Assembly (NCBI RefSeq): GCF_947487915.1
Contig: NZ_CANKYH010000012.1
Span: 1 to 64,000, forward strand
Reading direction: 5' to 3'
Length of the DNA: 64,000 nt
From: an uncultured Serinicoccus sp.
GTDB taxonomy: Bacteria; Actinomycetota; Actinomycetes; Actinomycetales; Dermatophilaceae
Each line of letters opens with the position of its first letter. The stretch's first letter is position 1. The notes beneath the pieces were generated by a model. That model saw nothing but the letters and a program-made list of their open reading frames with translations, ran no database searches and had not been told where the DNA came from. Positions 42,820 through 51,417 of this stretch are shown piece after piece. Both the position numbers and the translations under genes were made by a program.

Positions 42820-44004
42820 ATGACCACGTCACGGCGGCTGGTGGGGGTCGACCTGGCGCGCACCCTCGCGCTGCTGGGCATGTTCGCCGCGCACCTGGCC
42901 GTCCAGGAGGGCGGCGGCCCGGGCGGGGTCAGCTGGGTGTTCCAGCTCGTCGCCGGCCGCTCCTCGGCTCTCTTCGCGGTGCTGGCGGGCGTCGGCATCG
43001 CGCTGGCCGCACCGATCGCCGCGGTCCGCGAGGACCCCCGCCTCCACCGGCGCCGGCTGCTCGTGCGCTCGGCGCTCATCGCGGCGATCGGCCTCGTCAT
43101 CGGGATCCCGAGCTCGGGCATCGCCGTGATCCTCACCTACTACGGCGTGCTCTTCTGCTGCGCCCTGCCGGTCCTGCGGTGGCAGGCCCGGTCCCTGGCA
43201 TGGCTGGCGCTCGGGTGGGGTCTGCTCAGCCCGGTGGTCAGCCTGCTGGTGCGACAGGTGCTCCCGGAGCCGACCCTCATGGTCCCGTCCCTGGCGTCCC
43301 TGCTCATCGCGCCGCTCCAGATGGTCGTCGAGCTGCTGGTCACCGGGTACTACCCGGTGCTGACCTGGGCCACCTACCTGTTCGCCGGACTGGCCGTGGG
43401 CAGGTGGGTGCAGGCGCGGGGCGGCGCCGACCGCACGGTCGTCGGCTCCCTCCTCGTCGGGGGCGCGGCCTCGGCCGCCCTGGCGCTCGGGGTCTCCGCC
43501 CTGGTGCTGCGCTCCCAGCAGGTGCGCAGCGCCCTGCTCGACAGCGTCGGCCTCGACGCCGGCTCGTGGGCCGTGCTCGACGCGGACCGTCGTACGGGGT
43601 TCTACGGCACCCACCCCGAGGGGAGCGCGTGGTGGCTGGGCGTCTGGGCCCCGCACAGCGGCAGCGTCGTGGACCTCGTCCACACCACCGGCACCGCCCT
43701 GCTCGTCCTCGGCGGCTGCCTGGCTCTCGTCCGGCTCACGCGGCGCCTGCCCTGGTCGGTCCTCGCCGGCGCCGGGCGGACGACCCTCACCCTCTACGTC
43801 GCCCACGTGCTCATCCTGTCGACCCCGCTCGGGGACACCGGGCCGCTGGCCCGTGACACCACGACCGGTCTCGTGCTGCACAGCGTGCTGGCCCTCGTGG
43901 CCGGCGCCCTGATCGTGGCCACCGGACGTCGCGGCCCGCTCGAGAGGTTCCTGCACGAGACCACCCACGGCACCCCCGCCAGGTCGCCCTCCACCCGCTC
44001 CTGA
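42820..44004 (+). CDS. DUF418/DUF1624-like polytopic membrane protein (acyltransferase-type)
   Basis: 394 residues with about ten hydrophobic segments. The start [21 protein letters not shown] is the hallmark of the DUF1624/heparan-acetyltransferase-like and DUF418 membrane families. Later segments include [17 protein letters not shown] and [24 protein letters not shown], which fits the DUF418 C-terminal region. A role in acyl transfer to an extracellular sugar or lipid is inferred. Likely co-transcribed with the GNAT. Confidence 0.8.
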   Translation: MTTSRRLVGVDLARTLALLGMFAAHLAVQEGGGPGGVSWVFQLVAGRSSALFAVLAGVGIALAAPIAAVREDPRLHRRRLLVRSALIAAIGLVIGIPSSGIAVILTYYGVLFCCALPVLRWQARSLAWLALGWGLLSPVVSLLVRQVLPEPTLMVPSLASLLIAPLQMVVELLVTGYYPVLTWATYLFAGLAVGRWVQARGGADRTVVGSLLVGGAASAALALGVSALVLRSQQVRSALLDSVGLDAGSWAVLDADRRTGFYGTHPEGSAWWLGVWAPHSGSVVDLVHTTGTALLVLGGCLALVRLTRRLPWSVLAGAGRTTLTLYVAHVLILSTPLGDTGPLARDTTTGLVLHSVLALVAGALIVATGRRGPLERFLHETTHGTPARSPSTRS

Positions 44005-44090
44005 GCAGCCCCCCCTCCCCCGGCGCCTCCCCCCGCGCTGCCTCGTCGGGCCGCACGGGACCGCTGCTCGCCGGTCGCCGCGCCACGCCC

Positions 44091-44139
44091 GTTCACCTGT
44101 CGTTCACTTCTGCGACGTCTTGGGGTACGCTAGGTGAAC
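44091..44139 (+). promoter_or_regulatory. Promoter framed by inverted GTTCACCT/AGGTGAAC repeats
   Basis: TTCACT (44103-44108), a 17-nt spacer and TACGCT (44126-44131) form a plausible promoter. GTTCACCT (44091-44098) and AGGTGAAC (44132-44139) are perfect inverted copies around it. GTTCACTT (44102-44109) and GATGAAC (44144-44150) add a second, looser pair. The arrangement suggests a repressor or activator that binds both sides of the promoter of the 50-residue gene. Confidence 0.5.
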
Positions 44140-44187
44140 AAAAGATGAACGGCATACCGTTCGACCGACCTGGAGGAGGTGGATCCC

Positions 44188-44340
44188 ATGGCGAGCGTTC
44201 GACCGCTGCGGACCGCGCGACCGACCCGGGCCCTCACGTGGGTCCCGGTGACGGACGCGTCCGGTCGCACCCGGATGGAGATGCGCTGGCACGTCGGCGC
44301 CCCGGCGCCGCAGATCCGGCGTCGCGCTCAGGTCGCCTGA
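44188..44340 (+). CDS. Small basic protein of 50 residues, function unknown
   Basis: ATG at 44188 has a strong GGAGGAGGT 7 nt upstream, and the frame runs to TGA at 44338-44340. The product starts MASVRPLRTARPTRAL, continues WVPVTDASGRTRMEMRWHVG, and ends APQIRRRAQVA; it has about eleven arginines and no lysine. There is no signal peptide, membrane segment or cysteine. The central block looks like one short beta-hairpin. I do not recognise a family. It is a stand-alone gene with its own promoter, leader of about 50 nt and terminator. Confidence 0.72.
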   Translation: MASVRPLRTARPTRALTWVPVTDASGRTRMEMRWHVGAPAPQIRRRAQVA

Positions 44341-44371
44341 CCCGAGGCGCGGAGCACGCCGCGACGACGCC

Positions 44372-44401
44372 GAAGGGCGGGCCCGATCGGGCCCGCCCTT
44401 C
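44372..44401 (+). terminator. Perfect 30-bp palindromic terminator after the 50-residue gene
   Basis: Thirteen-base arms (GAAGGGCGGGCCC and its complement) flank GATC, giving a fully self-complementary 30-mer. It follows the small gene by 31 bp and precedes the convergent pnp stop by 30 bp, so it may stop both. Only a short CTTCGTCAT follows the plus-strand stem. Confidence 0.75.
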
Positions 44402-44431
44402 GTCATGTCGCGGTGTGGTCCGCGCGTCTGC

Positions 44432-46912
44432 TCAGCCCTCGTCGGAGCCGTTCTCGCCACCCTCGGTGCCGGTGCCGTTGCTCCCGCGACCGCGGCCGCC
44501 ACGACGACGGCGCTGACGGCGGGGCCGGTCGCCACCCTCCTGATCGGAGCCGGTCTCCTCCGACCCCGCGGCCTCGACCTCGGGCGCCTCCGGGACCTCG
44601 GTGGCGGCACCGCTCTCCGGCGCCTCCAGGACCTCGGCCACCGGGGAGGGGGCGTCGACCGCCGGCTCGACGACCGGCGCAGCGCCCTCCGAAGCAGGGC
44701 CGGACGCGCCGCCCTGCTCACCGGCGACCACCGCGGCGAGCGACAGCTTGCCGCGCGGGTCGATCTCCTTGAGCTCCACCTGGACCTTCTGGCCCACGCC
44801 CATGACGTCCTCGACCGCGTCGATGCGCTTGCCGCCCACCAGCTTGCGGATCTCGGAGATGTGCAGCAGCCCGTCCTTGCCGGGCAGCAGGGAGATGAAC
44901 GCCCCGAAGGTCGTGGTCTTGACCACGGTGCCCAGGAAGCGCTCGCCGATCTCCGGCATCTGCGGGTTGGCGATCGCGTTGACCGCCGCCCGCGCGGCCT
45001 CGGCCGACGGGCCGTCGGTCGCGCCGATGTAGACGGTGCCGTCGTCCTCGATGGAGATGTCGGCGCCGGTGTCCTCCTGGATCTGGTTGATCATCTTGCC
45101 CTTCGGGCCGATGACCTCACCGATCTTGTCCACGGGCACGCGCACCGAGATGACGCGCGGCGCGTAGGGGCTCATCTCGTCCGGGGCGTCGATGGCCTCG
45201 GTCATGACGTCCAGGATGTGCATCCGGGCGTCCCGGGCCTGGGTGAGCGCGCCACCGAGCACGTCGGCGGGGATGCCGTCGAGCTTGGTGTCCAGCTGGA
45301 TCGCGGTGACGAACTCCCGCGTCCCGGCGACCTTGAAGTCCATGTCGCCGAAGGCGTCCTCCGCGCCGAGGATGTCGGTCAGCGCGGCATACCTCGTCTG
45401 GCCGTCGACCTCGGCCGAGACCAGGCCCATCGCGATGCCCGCGACGGGCGCGCGCAGCGGCACCCCGGCGTTGAGCAACGCCATGGTGGACGCGCACACC
45501 GAGCCCATGGAGGTCGAGCCGTTGGAGCTCAGGGCCTCGGAGACCTGACGGATGGCGTAGGGGAACTCCTCGCGGCTCGGCAGCACCGGCATCAGGGCGC
45601 GCTCGGCGAGCGCACCGTGCCCGATCTCGCGACGCTTGGGCGATCCGACGCGACCGGTCTCACCGGTCGAGTACGGCGGGAAGTTGTAGTTGTGCATGTA
45701 GCGCTTGCGGGTCACCGGCGAGAGGGTGTCCAGCTGCTGCTCCATCCGCAGCATGTTCAGCGTGGTGACACCCATGATCTGGGTCTCGCCGCGCTCGAAG
45801 ATCGCCGAGCCGTGCGACCGCGGGATGACCTCGACCTCGGCCGAGAGTGCCCTGATGTCCTTGAGCCCACGACCGTCGATGCGGACCTCGTCGCGCAGGA
45901 TGCGCTCGCGGATGAGCTTCTTCTGCACGGCGCGGTAGGCCGCCGAGAGCTCCTTCTCGCGGCCGGCGTAGGCGGCGTCGTCCCCGGCCAGCCGGGCCGT
46001 CATCGCGGCCTTGATCTCATCGATCCGGTCCTCGCGCTCGGCCTTGCCCGCGATCTGCAGCGCCGAGGCCAGGTCACCGCTGGTGGCCTCCTCGACGGCG
46101 GAGTAGGCGTCGTCGTCGTAGTCGAGGAAGCGCGGGAACTCCTGCACCTCCTTGGCTGCCTTGGCCGCCAGCTCGGCCTGCGCCTCGCACAGGGCCTTGA
46201 TGAACTTCTTGGACTCCTCGAGCCCCTGGGCCACGACGTCCTCGGTCGGGGCCTGCTTGCCCTCGGACCTCACCAGGTCCCAGGTGGCCTCGGTGGACTC
46301 GGCCTCGACCATCATGATGGCGACGTCGTCGCCGTCGACGACCCGACCGGCGACGACCATGTCGAAGGTCGAGCGCGCGGCGTCGGAGAAGTTCGGGAAG
46401 GCGACCCACTGGCCGTCGATGAGCGAGACGCGCACGCCACCGATCGGGCCGCTGAACGGCAGGCCCGAGATCTGGGTGGACAGGGACGCGGCGTTGATCG
46501 CCAGCACGTCGTACTGGTGGTCGGGGTTCAGCGAGAGGACGCTGATGACGACCTGCACCTCGTTGCGCAGGCCCTTGGCGAAGGTCGGGCGCAGCGGGCG
46601 GTCGATGAGGCGGCAGGTGAGGACCGCGTCGGTCGAGGGGCGACCCTCGCGACGGAAGAAGCTGCCCGGGATCTTGCCCAGCGCGTACATGCGCTCCTCG
46701 ACGTCCACCGTCAGCGGGAAGAAGTCGAAGTGGTCCTTCGGGTGCTTGCCGGCCGTCGTGGTCGACAGCAGCATGGTGTCGTCGTCGAGGTAGGCGGTGA
46801 CGGAGCCGCCGGCCTGCTTGGCCAGGCGCCCGGTCTCGAACCGGACGGTGCGGGTGCCGAAGCTGCCGTTGTCGATGGCGGCTTCGGCGAACGTGATCTC
46901 TGGACCCTCCAT
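44432..46912 (-). CDS. pnp: Polyribonucleotide nucleotidyltransferase
   Basis: 826 residues: two RNase PH-like domains (first with [14 protein letters not shown], second with [32 protein letters not shown] and [20 protein letters not shown]), the KH domain ([23 protein letters not shown]) and the S1 domain ([30 protein letters not shown]). A ~100-residue C-terminal extension is acidic and ends in a basic [13 protein letters not shown] tract, as in actinobacterial PNPases. It degrades RNA 3' to 5'. The ATG at 46912 has AAGGAGGG. It lies downstream of rpsO, the classic pairing. Confidence 0.96.
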   Translation of the reverse strand: MEGPEITFAEAAIDNGSFGTRTVRFETGRLAKQAGGSVTAYLDDDTMLLSTTTAGKHPKDHFDFFPLTVDVEERMYALGKIPGSFFRREGRPSTDAVLTCRLIDRPLRPTFAKGLRNEVQVVISVLSLNPDHQYDVLAINAASLSTQISGLPFSGPIGGVRVSLIDGQWVAFPNFSDAARSTFDMVVAGRVVDGDDVAIMMVEAESTEATWDLVRSEGKQAPTEDVVAQGLEESKKFIKALCEAQAELAAKAAKEVQEFPRFLDYDDDAYSAVEEATSGDLASALQIAGKAEREDRIDEIKAAMTARLAGDDAAYAGREKELSAAYRAVQKKLIRERILRDEVRIDGRGLKDIRALSAEVEVIPRSHGSAIFERGETQIMGVTTLNMLRMEQQLDTLSPVTRKRYMHNYNFPPYSTGETGRVGSPKRREIGHGALAERALMPVLPSREEFPYAIRQVSEALSSNGSTSMGSVCASTMALLNAGVPLRAPVAGIAMGLVSAEVDGQTRYAALTDILGAEDAFGDMDFKVAGTREFVTAIQLDTKLDGIPADVLGGALTQARDARMHILDVMTEAIDAPDEMSPYAPRVISVRVPVDKIGEVIGPKGKMINQIQEDTGADISIEDDGTVYIGATDGPSAEAARAAVNAIANPQMPEIGERFLGTVVKTTTFGAFISLLPGKDGLLHISEIRKLVGGKRIDAVEDVMGVGQKVQVELKEIDPRGKLSLAAVVAGEQGGASGPASEGAAPVVEPAVDAPSPVAEVLEAPESGAATEVPEAPEVEAAGSEETGSDQEGGDRPRRQRRRRGGRGRGSNGTGTEGGENGSDEG

Positions 46913-47010
46913 GGGCCCTCCTTTTCTCTTCACTCTCAGCGCGAGGGGCATCGTCGTTGTGCCCGTCGGTCCTGCAGACGGGGGGCGCGGGTGGCGACCC
47001 CCCACGCACG

Positions 47011-47040
47011 GAGAGCGGTCCCCTCACGGGAACCGCTCTC
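47011..47040 (-). terminator. Hairpin between rpsO and pnp
   Basis: GAGAGCGGT (47011-47019) and ACCGCTCTC (47032-47040) form a nine-base stem, with a further CCC/GGG pairing inside. It begins 10 nt after the rpsO stop. In other bacteria the rpsO-pnp gap holds an RNase III-cut structure that lets PNPase control itself; this one may act as such or as a partial terminator. Confidence 0.6.
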
Positions 47041-47050
47041 GGTGCGAAAC

Positions 47051-47320
47051 TCAGCGGCGCAGGCCGAGCCGCTTGATCAGCGACCGGTAGCGCTCGATGT
47101 CGATGTCCTCCAGGTAGCGCAGCAGGCGCTTGCGCTTGCCGACGAGGAGCAGCAGCCCGCGGCGGCTGTGGTGGTCGTGCTTGTGCTCGCGGGCGTGCTC
47201 GGTGAGCTCGCGGATGCGGGCGGTCAGCAGCGCGACCTGCACCTCCGGCGAGCCGGTGTCGCCCTCGGTCGTGGCGTACTCCTTGATGATGTCCTGCTTG
47301 GTGGCAGTCTCGATCGCCAT
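47051..47320 (-). CDS. rpsO: 30S ribosomal protein S15
   Basis: 89 residues of the standard S15: [60 protein letters not shown], ending [13 protein letters not shown]15 binds 16S rRNA and the S6-S18 pair. ATG at 47320 has GAAGGAG upstream. It is the promoter-proximal gene of rpsO-pnp. Confidence 0.97.
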   Translation of the reverse strand: MAIETATKQDIIKEYATTEGDTGSPEVQVALLTARIRELTEHAREHKHDHHSRRGLLLLVGKRKRLLRYLEDIDIERYRSLIKRLGLRR

Positions 47321-47388
47321 GGGCGACTCCTTCGTGTTGTTGCGCGGCGCCAACCCGGGCCTGTTCACCGGGGCACTCTCGATCCGCG

Positions 47389-47402
47389 GCCGTCATGACG
47401 GC
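47389..47402 (-). promoter_or_regulatory. Perfect 14-bp palindrome at the start of the rpsO leader
   Basis: GCCGTCATGACGGC is self-complementary. A minus-strand TAACCT at 47415-47410 would start transcription close to 47403, so the palindrome would form a hairpin at the 5' end of the rpsO mRNA, about 70 nt before the ATG. S15 represses its own translation through leader structures in several bacteria, so this may be such a site. Confidence 0.4.
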
Positions 47403-47436
47403 ACCATTCAGGTTATCAGCGTGCGCCGGGGCGCCC

Positions 47437-47442
47437 TAATCT
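47437..47442 (+). promoter_or_regulatory. -10 element of topoisomerase IB gene
   Basis: TAATCT with 6 nt (GAGCAG) to the ATG at 47449. Confidence 0.5.
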
Positions 47443-47448
47443 GAGCAG

Positions 47449-48444
47449 ATGCCCCGCCTGCGCACGGTCTCCCCCGCCTCCCCCGGCTGGACCCGCCGCC
47501 GGTCGGGCCGCGGCTTCACCTATCTCGACGCGCAGGGCGCCCGGCTCGGCGCCGAGGACGTGGCGCGGGTCAAGGCACTGGTCATCCCGCCGGCGTGGAA
47601 GGACGTGTGGATCTGCCCGCACCCCCACGGCCACCTGCAGGCGGTCGGTACCGACGACGCCGGCCGTCGGCAGTACCTCTACCACCCCGCCTGGCGCGAG
47701 CAGCGCGACAAGCTCAAGTTCGAGCGGGTCCTCAAGGCCGCCGCCCGGCTCCCGGCGGCACGCCGCCGCATCATCCGGGACCTCGCGCTGGAGGGTATGC
47801 CGGTGCAGCGCGCCGAGGCGGTCGCGGTGCGCCTGCTCGACCTGGGCTACTTCCGTATCGGCAACGACGTCTACACCGACGCGCACGGCAGCTTCGGCCT
47901 CACGACGCTGGAGCGGCGGCACGTGCGGGCCCGCGGTGACGTCCTGGTCTTCTCCTTCGTCGGCAAGTCGGGGGTGGAGCACCGGGTCCAGATCGACGAC
48001 CGCGACGTCATCGCCGCGCTGGACCGGATGCGCCGGCGGCGCTCGGGGAACCGGCTGCTGGCCTACCAGGACGGGCGGCGCTGGATCGACCTGGACGCCG
48101 CCGCGGTCAACGCCTACCTCGACGGGCTGCTCGGTGGCGAGCTCACGGCCAAGGACTTCCGCACCTGGCACGCCACGGTCCTCGCCGCGACCTCCCTGGC
48201 GCTGACGGAGGAGCCCGGCGACACCCGGACCTCGCGACGACGAGCGGTGCGGGCCGCCGTGGAGGAGGTGTCGGCATACCTCGGCAACACCCCGACGATC
48301 GCCCGCAACTCCTACATCGACCCCCGGGTCATCGACCTCTACGAGGCGGGGACGACGATCGCCGAGGCCGCCCGGCGACGACACCGCTCGCCGACGGCGA
48401 GGACGCGCGACCTGGAGCGTGCCGTGCTAGAGATGCTGTCATGA
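47449..48444 (+). CDS. Poxvirus-type DNA topoisomerase IB
   Basis: 331 residues: N-terminal domain with GRGFTYLDAQG and VIPPAWKDVWICPHPHGHLQAVGTDDAGRRQYLYHPAWRE, then the catalytic domain with KFERVLKAAARLPAARRR, KDFRTWHATVLAA and the nucleophile NSYIDPR (Tyr289). It nicks one strand through a 3'-phosphotyrosine link and relaxes supercoils without ATP. The PIG-L gene overlaps its stop as ATGA (48441-48444). Confidence 0.94.
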   Translation: MPRLRTVSPASPGWTRRRSGRGFTYLDAQGARLGAEDVARVKALVIPPAWKDVWICPHPHGHLQAVGTDDAGRRQYLYHPAWREQRDKLKFERVLKAAARLPAARRRIIRDLALEGMPVQRAEAVAVRLLDLGYFRIGNDVYTDAHGSFGLTTLERRHVRARGDVLVFSFVGKSGVEHRVQIDDRDVIAALDRMRRRRSGNRLLAYQDGRRWIDLDAAAVNAYLDGLLGGELTAKDFRTWHATVLAATSLALTEEPGDTRTSRRRAVRAAVEEVSAYLGNTPTIARNSYIDPRVIDLYEAGTTIAEAARRRHRSPTARTRDLERAVLEMLS

Positions 48445-49175
48445 GCCTCACGACCTTCCCCCACGACTGGCAGCGGGCGCTGTGCATCGTCGCCCACCCC
48501 GACGACCTGGAGTACGGCACGGCGGCCGCCGTGGCGCGGTGGACCGAGGAGGGCAAGGACGTCACCTACCTCCTGGTCACCCGCGGTGAGGCGGGGATCG
48601 CCACCATGGCCCCGGCCGAGGCCGGCCCGCTGCGCGAGCAGGAGGAGCGGGACGGCGCCCGCGAGGTCGGTGTGGACGAGGTGCTCTTCCTCGAGGGCTT
48701 CTCCGACGGCGTGGTGGAGGCGGACCTGCGGCTGCGCCGTGAGCTGGCCCGGGTCATCCGCGACGTGCGGCCCGAGGTCGTCACGACCATCACCCACGCC
48801 GAGACCTTCCCCAACGGCGGCCTCAACCAGGCCGACCACCGGGCCGTGGGGCTGAGCGTGATCGACGCCGTCGCGGCCGCGGGCAACCGGTGGATCTTCC
48901 CCGAGCTCGTCACCGAGGGCCACGAGCCCTGGGACGGCGTGCGCTGGATCGCCTCCTCCGCCGGGCACTCCCCCACGCACGAGGTCGACGTCACCGGCAC
49001 CTTCGAGCGCGGGGTCGCCTCGCTCGAGGCCCACCGCGAGTACCTCTCCGCGCTCGGTGCCGACTACCCCTCCCCGCGGGAGCTGCTCGGCAGCATCCTG
49101 GCCGATCCCGACAGCGCCGGCGACGACGGCGTCCCCACGCGCTACCGCTGGGCCGCCCAGGTCTGGGAGCGCTGA
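48441..49175 (+). CDS. PIG-L family N-deacetylase
   Basis: 244 residues: zinc-binding CIVAHPDDLEYG (AHPDDE class, with Leu-Glu after the Asp pair), LVTRGEAGI, REQEERDGAREVGVDEVLFLEGFSDG, and NQADHRAVG carrying the third ligand. These enzymes deacetylate GlcNAc-linked substrates; actinobacterial relatives include MshB and Mca of mycothiol metabolism, but this is a more general member. Substrate not determined. Confidence 0.9.
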   Translation: MSLTTFPHDWQRALCIVAHPDDLEYGTAAAVARWTEEGKDVTYLLVTRGEAGIATMAPAEAGPLREQEERDGAREVGVDEVLFLEGFSDGVVEADLRLRRELARVIRDVRPEVVTTITHAETFPNGGLNQADHRAVGLSVIDAVAAAGNRWIFPELVTEGHEPWDGVRWIASSAGHSPTHEVDVTGTFERGVASLEAHREYLSALGADYPSPRELLGSILADPDSAGDDGVPTRYRWAAQVWER

Positions 49176-49176
49176 G

Positions 49177-49256
49177 CCCGCCCTCCGGGGTCGGCGCCTG
49201 AGCAGAGAAAGGGGCCTCCCGCCCTCCAGGTCGGCGCCTGAGCAGAGAAAGGGGCC
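49177..49256. repeat. Two tandem copies of a 40-bp sequence
   Basis: 49177-49216 and 49218-49256 are nearly identical (one has CCGGGGTC, the other CCAGGTC) and each contains GGCGCCTGAGCAGAGAAAGG. The second copy also forms the left arm of the palindromic element at 49237-49304. Confidence 0.9.
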
Positions 49257-49304
49257 CGGGACAGCGGTCGGATCCCCTGCGTCGAGCCTGCTTCTCTGCT
49301 CAGG
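49237..49304. repeat. 68-bp palindromic element, left of AbiEi/DUF559 gene
   Basis: CCTGAGCAGAGAA (49237-49249) and its exact complement TTCTCTGCTCAGG (49292-49304) enclose 42 nt. The inner part has GGGG and CCCC runs that can pair. A matching element of exactly the same size lies at 50378-50445 on the other side of the gene. The 8-mer GGTATGCC abuts its right edge. Confidence 0.85.
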
Positions 49305-49349
49305 TATGCCGGCGCCGGGGCGGGCGTCAGACCGGCGCGGGGGCGGGCG

Positions 49350-50309
49350 TCAGGCGGGGCGCCGGAGTGCTGCTCGCTGCAGGGCCGCGCGGATCCTGGC
49401 CCGGACGAGGTACGGACGGGCCAGGTCGTCCCAGGTGATCCGCACCACCTCGTAGCCGAGCTCCCTGAGCCGGTCCTCGCGCAGCTTCTCGGCGACCAGG
49501 ACGTCCCGGTCGGTGTACTTCACCCGGCCGTCGAACTCGAGCAGGACTGCCGTCCCGCGCACCCGGAAGTCCGCGCGGCCCACCAGCCAGCCGGCGGGGT
49601 CGCGGATCTCGACCTGGCACTCGACCGCGATGCCGAGCAGGTGCAGCAACCAGGCCGTGCGCGACTCCCCGGCGCTCTCCCGGGTCCCGTCCGCCAGCTC
49701 CGCCACGAGCCGCGCTGCGGGCCGGTCGCGCTGCAGGCACGACAGGCCGACCAGGGTGCGGAGCTCCTCCGGGGTGGCGACCCCGGCCCGGAGGGCCGAG
49801 TCGGCCGCCACCAGCCCGGCCTCCGCGCCGTGGACGACCGCCTCCTGGAGGGAGGCGAGGGCGGGCCGGACCGACGGCATACCGTCCTGCTCGGTGACCT
49901 GGTCGACCGGCACGGGGGCGTGAACCCACAGGCCGCCCGACCTGTGCCCGCGCCCGCAGCCCACGCGGCTCGCGTGCACCTCGTCGTCGACGCCGAACAC
50001 GTCCAAGCCTCGCTCGGCCATGGCGCTGCGGTGACTGAGCGCCACCTGTCCGGGGCTGGTGCCGAGCGAGGGCAACGAGCCGGCGACCGCACGTGCCCGC
50101 AGCCGGTGCCGCTCCCACGGGGCCGAGTCGTCCCAGACGCGGCGGTCGACGAAGACCTCCCGGCGCAGCCGCAGCAGCACCCCCGCGGCGACGTGGCTCC
50201 GGATGACCTTGTCGGACACGCCGAGGCGGTGCAGCTCGGCCGTCGTGACACCGTCCGGTCGAGCCTGCAGCAGCTGGCGGACGACGGGGTCCGTGGCATC
50301 CCTCCCCAT
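49350..50309 (-). CDS. AbiEi-like wHTH plus DUF559 (Vsr-like) nuclease-fold protein
   Basis: 319 residues from the ATG at 50309. The first ~60 residues match the AbiEi-type antitoxin N-terminal winged helix (VVRQLLQARPDGVTTAELHRLGVSDKVIRSHVAAGVLLRLRREVFV). A central domain of about 150 residues follows (SHRSAMAERGLDV, RPALASLQEAVVHG). The C-terminal ~90 residues match DUF559: [46 protein letters not shown], with D/E...K residues of a PD-(D/E)xK-like site. Such fusions are frequent in Micrococcales. No toxin partner (AbiEii) is adjacent. A TTG-led extension to 50357 has no ribosome site. Confidence 0.8.
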   Translation of the reverse strand: MGRDATDPVVRQLLQARPDGVTTAELHRLGVSDKVIRSHVAAGVLLRLRREVFVDRRVWDDSAPWERHRLRARAVAGSLPSLGTSPGQVALSHRSAMAERGLDVFGVDDEVHASRVGCGRGHRSGGLWVHAPVPVDQVTEQDGMPSVRPALASLQEAVVHGAEAGLVAADSALRAGVATPEELRTLVGLSCLQRDRPAARLVAELADGTRESAGESRTAWLLHLLGIAVECQVEIRDPAGWLVGRADFRVRGTAVLLEFDGRVKYTDRDVLVAEKLREDRLRELGYEVVRITWDDLARPYLVRARIRAALQRAALRRPA

Positions 50310-50377
50310 GGGACCAGCCTGCCCTGCCGGGCCGGCCTGCTCGGGGGTTGTCCACAACGGCCACCCCCGGGAGCGAA

Positions 50378-50445
50378 CCTGAGCAAAGAAGAGTCCCCGA
50401 GGCAGGGGTTGCGACCCCTGTCTGGGGCGCCTTTCTCTGCTCAGG
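50378..50445. repeat. 68-bp palindromic element, right of AbiEi/DUF559 gene
   Basis: CCTGAGCAAAGAA (50378-50390) and TTCTCTGCTCAGG (50433-50445) enclose 42 nt. The centre holds a strong stem CAGGGGT-TGCG-ACCCCTG (50403-50420) with flanking CCCC/GGGG. The outer arms are the same sequence as in the left element apart from one A/G difference. The rest of the gap to nei (50446-50534) is only G/C-rich direct repeats of GGCCGGGGCCGGG type. Confidence 0.85.
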
Positions 50446-50534
50446 CGCCTCAGGATGGCCGGAGGCCCGGGCGGCGGGGCCGGGGCCGGGCGGGCAGGAG
50501 CAGGAGCCGGGGCCGGGGCCGGGTGTGCGGGTCG

Positions 50535-51371
50535 TCAGGTGCGTCGCTGGCAGTTGCCGCACCAGAAGAGGTTGCGGCCGGCGACGACCTTGTGCCGCAC
50601 GACCGAGCCGCAGCGCAGGCAGGGCAGCCCGGTGCGCTGGTAGACCGCGAACTCGCGCGGCACCACAGGCTCCTCCCCCCGGTCCAGGGCGGCCTCGGTG
50701 TCCTCCAGCACGTCGTCGAGCGTGATGATGGTGCCGGTGCGCACCCCGAACGGCATGAGCCGCACGAGGTCGTCCCAGATGAGCTGCCACGAGGCCTGCT
50801 TGAGCGACCTCCCCGGCCGCAGCGGGTGCAGCCGGTGGCGCCACAGCACCTCGCACCGGTAGATGTTGCCGACCCCGGCGAGGACGGTCTGGTCCATGAG
50901 CAGCTCGGCCACGGTCTTTCCCGAGCGCGTGATCGTGCGGTATGCCGCGTCCGGGTCGTTGAGGTCGCTCACCGGCTGCAGCGGGTCGGGTCCCTGGCGC
51001 AGGACCAGCCGGTCGACCTCCGCCTCGTCCACGACCTGGCAGGCCATGGGCCCGCGCAGGTCCGCGACGTGGGCCTCGGAGAGCAGCCGCAGCCGCACCT
51101 GGCCGGTCGCCGGGGGCTCCTGGCCGACCGGGTCGACCGGCAGCACGAACCACTTGCCGATGAGCCCGAGGTGCACGTAGAGCGTCCGCCCACCGGCGAA
51201 GTCGACGAAGAGCAGCTTGCCGTGCGCCCACGCGCGCTCCAGCACGGACCCGTCGAGCTGCCCAGCCCCCTCGGCGAAGCGCCCCTGGGGGCTGCTCACG
51301 GCGGGGACGCTGCCGCCGAAGGCGTCGTCCAGCGAGCGCGCCAGGCGGTGCAGCGTGTGACCCTCGGGCAT
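50535..51371 (-). CDS. Fpg/Nei-family DNA glycosylase, Nei-like
   Basis: 278 residues: N-terminal MPEGHTLHRLA (Pro2 nucleophile and Glu3), LYVHLGLIGKW, the H2TH segment LMDQTVLAGVGNIYRCEVLWRHRLHP, and a C-terminal zinc finger CLRCGSVVRHKV...NLFWCGNCQ. The MPEGHTLHR start is typical of the actinobacterial Nei2-type endonuclease VIII group, which removes oxidised pyrimidines and nicks the strand. Confidence 0.92.
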   Translation of the reverse strand: MPEGHTLHRLARSLDDAFGGSVPAVSSPQGRFAEGAGQLDGSVLERAWAHGKLLFVDFAGGRTLYVHLGLIGKWFVLPVDPVGQEPPATGQVRLRLLSEAHVADLRGPMACQVVDEAEVDRLVLRQGPDPLQPVSDLNDPDAAYRTITRSGKTVAELLMDQTVLAGVGNIYRCEVLWRHRLHPLRPGRSLKQASWQLIWDDLVRLMPFGVRTGTIITLDDVLEDTEAALDRGEEPVVPREFAVYQRTGLPCLRCGSVVRHKVVAGRNLFWCGNCQRRT

Positions 51372-51417
51372 GGGCTGATGCTCTCAGGTGCCCCGGGAGG
51401 CCCGACACCCAGCCCGG

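Noticed and set aside
44405-47398. Plus-strand open frame of about 1,000 codons opposite pnp and rpsO
   Set aside because: Both minus-strand genes are certain; the plus frame has no recognisable domain and poor codon pattern.
49350-50309. Complete type IV AbiE toxin-antitoxin pair
   Set aside because: Only the AbiEi-like domain is present, fused to DUF559; no AbiEii nucleotidyltransferase is adjacent.
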